From assembly GCA_015680685.1 (NCBI GenBank), contig MNCI01037484.1, forward strand, positions 183,393-247,392: 64,000 nucleotides of DNA. The letters run 5' to 3'. Shown here piece by piece: positions 48,639 to 57,559 of this stretch (position 1 is its first letter; the number at the start of each line of letters is the position of its first letter). A program made the position numbers and the translations under genes. This DNA comes from Gnetum montanum (taxonomy: Eukaryota; Streptophyta; Gnetopsida; Gnetales; Gnetaceae). A model generated the notes under the pieces. That model was not told the origin of the DNA. It was given only the letters and a program-made list of their open reading frames with translations, and did no database searches.

Positions 48639-51437
48639 ATGGATTCCTTGTACACAACCACAACTACCATGGTCCCTACCGATCTGGGTGCCACATCTGT
48701 GAACCCTGTCGCGGTCACCTGACCAGCTCAGGGCACAACAGGATCTCAGGGACCATTGCACCGATCATTGCAACTTCAGGGAAAAGAGCCCGTCTTCACA
48801 GTCATAACCCCTGAAGAGTATAACTTTATATGTGTTAAGATCCAGGTGAAGCTGGCTCTTAGCCGTGCTGAAGTCGAAGCAAAACGAAAATTTGAGGTGG
48901 TCCACCGAGGGGGCCATGACTTCAAACCAACAGCTTACGACATCATTCCTTTGACCGAGCATCAACACAAACTCATCACACAGTTGGTCATGGCCAAAGG
49001 CTAGGCTTCAAGGGCTACGTTGGAGCCCCAGCATGGGGAGGAGGAAGAGGATGAATTGGCAGCCTAGTCGGAACATTCGTTCCATACTCTGAGCCCCCAA
49101 ACGTATATAAATCCCCTGTTTCCTTTCAATGGAGAAGTCGCACCTCTTGACCCAGCCATGACCGCGCAGATGCATTTCCCTGCCATGCCGCAGGCCACCG
49201 CGCAACCGTCTGGGCTGCAAGTACAAATGCCCCACAATAACGTGGGGGCGGTCTTGTCACCGCGAGTACTTAGCATCCAAGTGGTGGTCCCGGCGACCAT
49301 TGCGCCCCACTTCATTCCTCAGATACAATCCCACAACATATCCACAACGCGCCTGGCGCAGACTTTGTCGCTTCCGCCCCCTCCGACCCAACAAATTACC
49401 GCAGCTGTTCAGCCACAAACTTACGCCCAACAGCCTGCCGCAGGTCTGTGGGCCAACCCGGTGGCGCAACAGACCCATTCTGTGGTGTACGGCGTGCAAC
49501 CCCCGGTTGCACCTGCAACGTATGTTCCATAGGGGGTACCACAGTATTCTCATCCTTATCTTGCACAGCAGGCGACAGCTAACCCCTCTACGCAAACTAG
49601 CGGGTGGTGGTGTTTACAGGTTTCCTTGCCTGCTGGAATCCCCGCCCCACAACCAGCCAGTCAACCTCGCTCGTCCTTTCCATTTCCTGGCGCCGCCCTC
49701 CCGGTCCAACCTCCTATGTCTTCCGTGCAAACACCCCCACCAACAGGCCTGGACCAAGCCTTCCAGCTGATACAGACTCTTACCGAAGAGGTTCGACGCC
49801 TCAAAGCCGCTGGTTCTGACACCATTCAGATCATGGACTTTTATCAGGATGATCCAATTAGTCCAGCGGTTCCTATGCTATCGTTGTCGCCGGGGATGTC
49901 CTTGCCTCATTTCACCAAGTATAATGGGGAGGGAGATCCCAACGTGCACTTGGTCATGTTTAGATCTGAGTCCTTGTTGTTGCAACAGTGGCCACACACT
50001 ATCATCTGAGTCTTTGCGATGTCTTTAACAGGGAAAGCTTTGGATTGGTACCGAGCCCTCCCACGTTCTTCCATCTCAACCCTGGAAGAACTATTGACCC
50101 AATTTGTGAACCGCTTCAAATACAATTTGAAACCGGAAGTCACACTGGATCAGCTCATGGGGGTAAAACAAGACCCGCTTGAGCCCGTCCAAAAGTTTAT
50201 ACAGTGCTGGAATGCTACCTTGAATGATATCCGCAAGCCGATCGCGGACTCACATATGCTGGTGATAATCAAGGGAGCAGTCAATGACTTCATTAAGTCA
50301 AAGCTGTACTACCTTTCCCCCAATTCTTTACATCAGGCCTTCGCTCAAGTTAGAAGCATCCAAGATGCTGCGGAGGCCAGCAAAGACCCAGCATATGTCG
50401 CCTATAGGAATGCACATAATAAGAGCAAAGACAAAGGCAAAGCAGCAACAACGACAGTAGCTGTAATGACTGAGAATACAAAGACGAAGAACAAAAAGGC
50501 ACCCACGGCGCCTCCTAAAACCACGGCTAGTGCCGGCACCAGCCAAAACACAACTACCCCTAAAGGGCCCCCCCAGCCTAAGCCAAACTTTGAGCGTAAG
50601 GATCGCTCAAAGTACACGGCATTACCTGTAAAGCATTTTGAACTGCTGAAACAACTGTTAGGGTCAGGGCACATTCAACCTAAGAAGGTGTTCGAGGAGG
50701 CTCTAAAGCGTCACAGATGTCATTATGAACTGCTAAAGAACCCTTCTCTAGCCTTACCTAATGAACCACCAGTTCCAAGATGTTTCAGGCTGGACCATTT
50801 CTGTGACTACCACCAGCTGTGTGGTCACGATACGGATTACTGTTGGGCATTGAAAGACAACATTCAACGTATGCTGGACGATGGTTCACTCAAGTTAGAT
50901 AGCAGCAACCCGACACGTCCAGAAAACCAAACATTGCACGTGTACAAGGACCTGTTGAACGCAAACGATGATCCTTATACAATCACTGTGGTGAGTACGG
51001 ATAGTGAGAGGAGGGAACTGCCAAAAAAACCCTTTGTTTTGCGTGTCCCTACCAACTCACAAAGGGGGCCAACCATTTCATCGGCAGCCAGGGGGGTCTC
51101 GAGGCTGCCCTTCATTATACGGGCACCTTCTCGGATGTACTCTCAGTCACGCAGCAATAGCCAAGTTGCGGCCTTGTCCGCGCCCACGCCTAAGGTGCCC
51201 TTCATTATCAGGGCACCAAAACCATAGGCTGCTCCTCTCATGCAGGGGCAGACCTCCAACCAAAAGCGTCAACCCTCACCTCCCAAACAGAAGGGAGAGG
51301 ACGCATTAGTTAACGCAACGAAAGACCACTCTACGCTCGGCCCCTGGCCTCTGCACCTTTACCTGTACCTCAGAGGTAGGATAAAGGTGCGGAAACGCAA
51401 CCGCCTTCTCTTGGCAAGAAAAAGAGCAACCCTCTAA
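48639..51437 (+). pseudogene. gag: Element B gag, nearly intact
   Basis: Structural polyprotein that packages element RNA. The frame runs from ATG 48639 (MDSLYTTTTTM) with stops only at 48720, 49002, 49065, 49530, 50007 and 51225, each one transition from a sense codon. Order: N-terminal EEYNFICVKIQ segment, Pro/Gln-rich linker (49160-49760), MSLPHFTKYNGEGDP, the retrotransposon gag domain with GKALDWYRALPRSS (50030-50110), a Lys-rich nucleic-acid-binding stretch, KDRSKYTALP, and a Cys/His knuckle CDYHQLCGHDTDYC near 50805-50845. C-terminal repeats of VPFIIRAP occur near 51110-51220. After 51335 the frame shifts by one base; in element A the same region is a single frame with protease, so the shift is a lesion. 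Confidence 0.88.
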
Positions 51438-51451
51438 CTAACACCATTCCA

Positions 51452-52410
51452 CCTCAGGAGATCTGTCTCTTGGGCCGAATGGAAGAGGATAGGGGAGAAA
51501 ATCAACCTAGTTGGGAGAAGAACCTCCTCGACGCATTTACGCAAGTTAAACAGGCTCTCAAACAAAAAACACAACGCTGAGCCTTTATGACCTGCTTATG
51601 ACGTCTCAAGAACACTGTGAGGCTATGGTTCGCATGCTGACATCCATATCAGTGGATGAAAGCTTGCCAGCGGAGGAGGAAGCGATACATGCTATCATGT
51701 TTCCTTCCGAAGCTGAGCAACCTACGCCTTCCTCGCTGACCTTCCACGACGGGTCTATCAAAGACGATCCTGAGAAAGGTTAGGTGACAACTAAACCTAT
51801 GTTTATCACTATCTGGGTTGGTCAATACTGGATCCGGAGAGTGCACGTAGACGATGGTGCGGGTACCAACGTCATTCCCTATTCCATCGTGGATAGGTTG
51901 GGTCTAGTCGACCAGATCACACCCACGATGACGGCCTGCATAAAATCATTCAACGGGGCATGGGTTCAGGTTAAGGGGACGGTGCGTATTGAGTTTGTGG
52001 CGGGGAATCAATTCCCAACGGAGGCCACTTTCTTAGTCGTCGAGGAGATGCCGGGGTTAAACCTGATCTTGGGGAGGTCGTGGTTAGCCTAGCTGAGGAT
52101 AGTTTCATCACCAATACACCAAGAGATACACCTTCCCTATGCTGGAGGGGAGGTTGTGATACGCGGTGATGAAATCACCCCCAGGACCGTCAATAACCTT
52201 GAAGAAGAACGGGGTTCGGAGATAGAAACAACTGATGATCAAATCCGTCTCGAAATCCCTCAACAAGTTGACAGCAATGATGACGGTCTAGCTTGGGCTG
52301 ACCTGCCATTTTCGGATGGTAGCGTAGAGGAGTCAAACCATAAGTCTCCTCGCCCTTACGCGACGCTCAACGTAAAGGCCATCAAGAGACAATTGCGTAT
52401 CAATGGTTGA
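51452..52410 (+). pseudogene. pro: Element B protease region
   Basis: Aspartic protease that matures Gag-Pol. Starts in the frame of PPQEICLLGRMEED (51452), shifts once near 51570 in an A-run, then stays open to TGA 52408-52410 apart from TAG at 51781 and 52090. The active site reads HVDDGAGTNVIPYSIV (near 51845-51890). The flap-side segment EMPGLNLILGRSWLA ends at 52092. Position 2 of the D-x-G triad is Asp; plant Tat proteases vary there (DGG and DNG are known to me). No RT follows in frame: the next 5.1 kb hold a repeat array and the antisense gene. Confidence 0.85.
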
Positions 52411-52624
52411 ACGATGGTCTTTGCGTACATTATCTTTTTCTTAACGAGTTATCATGGTTATTACTTAGCAGTTTAATTTCATGCATTATCACGTTACTTT
52501 CATTTTCAGTTCTTACGCTTGTCATTTATCTTCACACTGTTATCTCTTTCATACGCATGATATGCACGTTTCCTGATCACTTTAGTATAATTACGCGGAA
52601 TCCTGTACCGGTATCATTTACGCT

Positions 52625-52795
52625 TGTTGTATTACGCTTTGGCCCGCAACGGCCTTAAACTAGTTACACAGAATTGTATACTATGACTCTTTACGCTTGA
52701 TTACGCAGCAGGCCCGCAACGGCCTTAAACTAGTCGCTAGATTACGCAGAAGCATGTAACGGCCTGCGATGGCCTTAAACTAGCAATTACACCCT
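52625..52795 (+). repeat. GGCCTTAAACTAG array after protease, element B
   Basis: Three clear units with GGCCCGCAACGGCCTTAAAC or GGCCTGCGATGGCCTTAAAC, separated by TTACGC-containing spacers. Confidence 0.85.
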
Positions 52796-52981
52796 ATCAT
52801 TATCACTTAGGTGAAATTTTCAACAATTATGCTCACGCTCTACAGGCAAAACGCAAAAAGAATAAAAAATGTGTAACTGACATTTAACGCATCCACCAGG
52901 TTTTATAACACGTCTTTTCAGTCATTCGTAAAATGATATTACACTCAACTCAACATCAATAAAACTATGCGTAAATTATAA

Positions 52982-55900
52982 TTATGAATTTCCTCTACTG
53001 CCACTATCACCGGTATCTCTTAAGTCCGGATCTAACGCTAATGGATCATCCTCCAATGGGCTGTCGTTTCTGGAAATGATTCTTTCATGAAGAATGCCCT
53101 CTTCAAGAGGTCCTCGTCCTGGCGCCGGCTCCATGGGAGGATGCTCTTCATCGTTGTGTTCTTCTCCTGCTTCTTCTTCTTCTTCTCCTTCTTCTGCTTC
53201 TTCTTCTCCCTCTTCTTCTGCTTCTTCTTTTGCTTCGGCCGCTCCCTCTGCTAACTCCTCAGCTTGTCCGTCTTCCCTATCCTCAGCTAGTACCTAAACA
53301 AAGTAAGCACATTAGCTACCCAAGACTTAACATCATAATTAGAAACGTAAACTAAGTAGTGCGTAAACTCACCTGTGACGGCCCTGCTTCCGCAGCAAAG
53401 GGAAGCTTGTCCAGGCCAGCCCACAGGTGCTTCATAATCTCTTCCTCCGTTAGATCTGGCCATACATCCTCTCCCAAGGCAGCTCCAGCCTTCACTTTCC
53501 CTTTCTCCATGCTGCTCCAGCGGGGTGGGTCTGGGAAGAAAGTAGGGATTGTAGCCTGACCCCCAGGGAGAGTCACCTCCCTTTCTGGGGACGCACTTAT
53601 AGTCACCTGGTCTTCGAACTTCTTGAAGGCTTTGGAAGCTCCGATGACGTCTAGAAAGACTTCCAAGGATTAGGTCTTGACGGCAAAATCGCGGTAGAGC
53701 TTCCGATAAGCAATGCTTTCCCACTTGTACAAGTGCTTGTGGTCCTTCTCCTTCTGTCCCCATTCGCGCACGCTTGCACAATAGTCCCTCCAATCCTGGC
53801 TTTTCTGAGCTAGGAGCTCTATCTGCATCCACTGCTCTACTAACGCCCGACTGGTTTGTGCGCTATTTTTGATGGTTGTCCAATACCGGGAGTAATCGAC
53901 AACAATAGTACGCCAGTCTTCATCCCCTGTTGCCCTCACCTATAGGAAGTCACACCGTGATTTTAAGTCTCCGACCTCTTTGGTCAGAGACTCAACCTTT
54001 TGCTCCGACCTCTGCAGCCTCTTCTAGAGGGTTTCATAGGCGTCCTTACTCTCCCATAAGGAGTGTGTCGAGCGTAACGCACATTTACGCTTTTCCTCAT
54101 AATTGTGACGTGGCACGGCTGCTTCATTGGATGGTGGTTCCACTGTGTCCAAATCAATGGGCTCAGTGGGATCCCATCGGAGGCGAGCTCCTAATAGAAA
54201 ACATCATCAGTATTGATGACACATTACCACTGTGTAATATCATAAACTGACTACAACCATAACGTACCCGCTCCAGGTTCGACGTGCTCCAGGCGCTCGA
54301 TCATGTCACTGACAACACCTTCCATGAAGGCAAATTTATCAGGGAAGTCTCTCCACGCTCCACTCACAGCCACAGACATGGACACCTCCTCTTCTCCTGT
54401 AGCGTAATCCAGTCAGAAACCTCATCTATTTACAAAAATCCTGCAAACACGCTAACACACCCATTACCTCTACCGGTGACAGTGGCGACTTCGCTGACAT
54501 CTTCCGTATCCCTTTCCCTTTCACGCACTTGGGTCTGTGCATCGCTGGTTCCAGTAGCTGGGGCCTCCTCACGCACCAGAGCCTGTACGCGGCTCACGCT
54601 AACAGCTGGGTCCTCTTCTTCTAAAATTGAGGCCCCCTCCCTATGACTTAGTGTTACTGCCCCCGTCTCAGGGGTCAGTGCTTCCGTAATTTTTACTGGT
54701 CATGTCATAGCACCTTAGTATATCATTACAAAACATCTAAATAAACGTTGCGTAATATAATTCTCCATGCTTACCAGGTGGAGGCTTGCTCCGCTTAACT
54801 TCGACCGCCACAGTTCGGCCTGCATCACTCTCAGGGGCCTCGGCTATGCGGAGCCTTTTACGCCGAGCTGCAGGTTCTACGATTTCTTCCGCCAGGCGTT
54901 TCCCTCACGAAGCGTCACTGATGTAAGTAGGCATTATCCCGCCTACGCTGTCGAGGCCTCGCACTTGGGGCGCCGCCAGACCCCTGGTCGTTATAGACAG
55001 CGACTCCCCGATCCCTTCCGGCGGATCCTACCCACGGGTAGTGCTGAGGATGTAGGCAATCCAAGGTCTGGACAGCTGGTCTCGGTCTTGCTGCGCCCAA
55101 ACCCCATTCCTTTGGATGACAAGAAACTTAGCAAACCGCCGGAGGCAAGCTATGAAGAATGCGTGATGCACGTTGAATCGAGATTCAAGCTTCTTGCGAA
55201 GCTTGATCATCTCGTTACGTAGCCCCTTAGCGAAATAGTTTGCTCAGTTGAATTGGGTCCCCTCTTCCAGAACCTCCCACATAATACGGGTTTGTTCTAC
55301 AGAAAAGAACTTCCCTTGCAAGAGAGTTTTAGGGAAAGCCTGAGCTCGGAAGAGGGGATAAAGCGTCTTGGCAGCACCCATCTGGAATTTTTCGCAAGGA
55401 AACCCTTTGATTTCCTTCGGGATCGTCACCCACTCCTTCAGCCAATTCTGGAAGGCAACGCTCCTCTTCGCCTTCTCACTTATGGGAAGGCCGTCCGAGG
55501 GGATGCTGAAGAGGTCTGTGAAGAGCTGAGCGTCGATGTTAAAACTTACGCGCACGTTATGTACGCGCGTGCAAAAACGCTCCGCTTTTTCGTTGAAGGA
55601 GTTGACCAGGGTCAACATCTCACTGGCAGGAACATCATGGGTTGCGGCTAAAAATAGATGCATCAGCCTTGCTGCTCGGATCTTGGAGGTCACCACGACC
55701 GGGGCCGCCGAATGGTCGAGCCAGCGCTGGGCGTCCTTGATGTCGCCATAGCGGAAAAGGACGGTACTCGTCTCGCGGTCGAAAATCGTAAGGGTAATCT
55801 CCCGGGATTCCCTGACTGAAAAGCGTAAACACAAGTCAAACAAAAAAACTATTATGCAATGTCCTCAATTTACAACTACATTACGCAATAACTAACTATA

Positions 55901-57143
55901 CAACAGCGTTACCAGGGCCAAATGGCAAGGGAAATGACGGGAGTTCCCTCTGCACGTCCTCGACGGTAAGGGGCGGATCTAAGGTCCAGTCATCGTGCAA
56001 CCACCCCAGTCTTTGGAAATTCTCAAAAGCCCTAGCATAACGGGTGGGGTACTCACGCATGTCAAAGCCGATCTGCTCTATAACACCAGCACGCACGTTG
56101 CTAGTTGCAGTAAACGCCATTATCGTTGTTTCGGCCCACGATAACACATCCCCATCTCCAACTAACCTGTTGTCCTGAATAAAGAACCTGTACCATACAA
56201 CATAGGCTTATTTTACATTTTGCACATAGGTTTCTCTTATATTTCACATCGATAACAGACACCAACACAACAAAACAGAAAAATAGATAGTTAATACAAT
56301 TCGCTTACCCGCCTACGTAGTACACCGTGCCTTGTGGGTTCTAGAAACAGGTCGAGACATAGCGAGCCATGAATAGCGTGTTATATGCGTGATAACAACT
56401 GAACCGGGCCATTTCCCAGATCCAGTTTAAGCTCTGCAAGCCCCGGGCGCTAAGTTCTCGATCCTCGGGACGGCCAGTATCGATGGCCCCGTCTGTCAAG
56501 AAGGCCAAAATCCCTTGCGTAGAACCCGCCAGTAGGTGCTCTAATAGAGCACCGGCGATGTCACTAGACAAATCAGACCACATGATGATGCTGAAGTTGC
56601 GCAGCAAGAACTGCAGAAACTCTAGCGCACCTTATCGAAATCATATGCCCTTCCCTTGCAACCGCGTGTGCTGGGGAGGTACATTGGGGACGATGGGGTT
56701 TACACAACACAAAACCCCGACAATATCCAACACAATCAGAATAGGCTTTAGCGCAACGCTGTATAGAAAACCCAATGCATACATTAACACTTACATTTAC
56801 ATTTGCATGACTAATGCAGAAAACTACACCTAGCTATCTAGGCCGAAATCGCCCAAACCCTTGCAATAACGCAAGGTTCGTCCCTGACAACGGTGGTAGA
56901 CGCAACCTCATCAAACCCTCGCATTAACCTGAGGTCCACAATTTGAAATCCACATTCACGCAAACAAAAATATACCACGAAAAATAGCCATAGAAACAAG
57001 TGTAAATATGTAAGAATGACATACCGGTTCAAAGGCGTAGGGTCACGAACATCGACCAATGCCTACGAAACACGATCCAGAGTTGCTTGCATTTCATCGA
57101 TTTTGGCCAGTTTTGCGTTCTTCCTCTTAATCTTCGGTGCCAT
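52982..57143 (-). pseudogene. Antisense eight-exon gene with FCP1/NIF-like HAD domain, element B
   Basis: Exons (minus strand): 57143-57025, 56758-56309, 56187-55913, 55815-54775, 54695-54468, 54396-54268, 54190-53373, 53293-52982. All seven introns are GT-AG (donors GTATGT, GTAAGC, GTAACG, GTAAGC, GTAATG, GTACGT, GTGAGT), 71-266 bp, and every junction keeps frame, giving 1123 codons from MAPKIKRKN to a final TAA. Ten internal stops each need one transition. Exon 2 (residues 40-190) matches the FCP1/NIF HAD fold: LIVLDIVGVLC (D51, but V53 where D/N is expected), GALEFLQFLLRNFSIIMWSDL, LNWIWE, and YNTLFMARYV ending NPQGTVYY, where the Asp-Asp pair is AR (171-172). Exon 4 has a helical region (YPLFRAQAFPKTLLQGKFF) faintly like plant transposon ORF domains, then basic RRKRLR. 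Exon 7 is coiled-coil-like; exon 8 is Glu-rich. Function unknown; possibly nuclear and non-catalytic. Confidence 0.85.
56309..56758 (-). other. Exon 2: HAD/FCP1-homology segment of the antisense gene
   Basis: Separately listed because it is the only part with a recognisable host-protein fold. Known family features: plant NIF-like proteins carry LDLNGLL at motif I, an FLQF...WSS strand at motif II and YNESNTLLLDDSPYKALLNPP at motif III/IV. Here the same order and spacing is seen, but the acidic residues needed for phosphotransfer are changed. Three internal stops (TGA, TAA, TAG) are all transition-type. Confidence 0.7.
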
Positions 57144-57297
57144 TGCAACGGCTTTAGAATTTTTTTTTTTACAGCTTAACACTTGCAAATCTTCGCAAGA
57201 TTACACGCTCTAACTTTCTGCTCTTCCTTCTCTCAGCGACAGTCACGAATTCGAATTCTCAACAGCCAACAACCTGTCCTCATCAAAAAACTACTTA

Positions 57298-57303
57298 CTT
57301 ATA
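57298..57303 (-). promoter_or_regulatory. TATA-like box of the antisense gene
   Basis: On the minus strand GTGTATAAGTAAG lies 160 bases before the ATG at 57143, a normal plant core promoter distance. The leader between them has no other long ORF. Confidence 0.45.
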
Positions 57304-57551
57304 CACGAGGATCACCGACTCGATATCCGATTTCAGCGGGAGTTTCCTAAAACGGAACCCGAAAATCCGGATATTAATGCGGCTGATATCGCACGCGCCA
57401 CTATCCGAAATGACGTTAAACTACCACATCTTATCACCTCGTAATCGGGTTGCATTGATTATAGCTTGTCTACAATATTCAAAATTCAGTTAGCCTTCCA
57501 CGTTCGGCGACATCACGTCACTTGTCTCCTAATCATTTACGCACTTGGTGG

Positions 57552-57559
57552 TTTTGCAG
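57552..57559 (+). promoter_or_regulatory. 3' splice site at the start of element B pol
   Basis: TTTTGCAG precedes GATAGACGG in the pol frame; the frame is closed by TAA only 30 bases upstream (57530). A pyrimidine-rich GGTGGTTTTGCAG acceptor is what a spliced pro-RT junction would need. No convincing partner donor near 52370-52410 was fixed. An ATG at 57572 is the alternative start. Confidence 0.5.

Noticed and set aside
49257-49595. Minus-strand ORF within gag
   Set aside because: Shadow of the Pro/Gln-rich gag linker.
53094-53297. Ser-rich plus-strand ORF
   Set aside because: Complement of the Glu-rich exon 8 of the antisense gene; low-complexity shadow.
54767-55222. 151-codon plus-strand ORF
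   Set aside because: Also a shadow of antisense exon 4; not conserved in A.
55253-55651. 132-codon plus-strand ORF
   Set aside because: Shadow of antisense exon 4, with no homologous ORF in element A.
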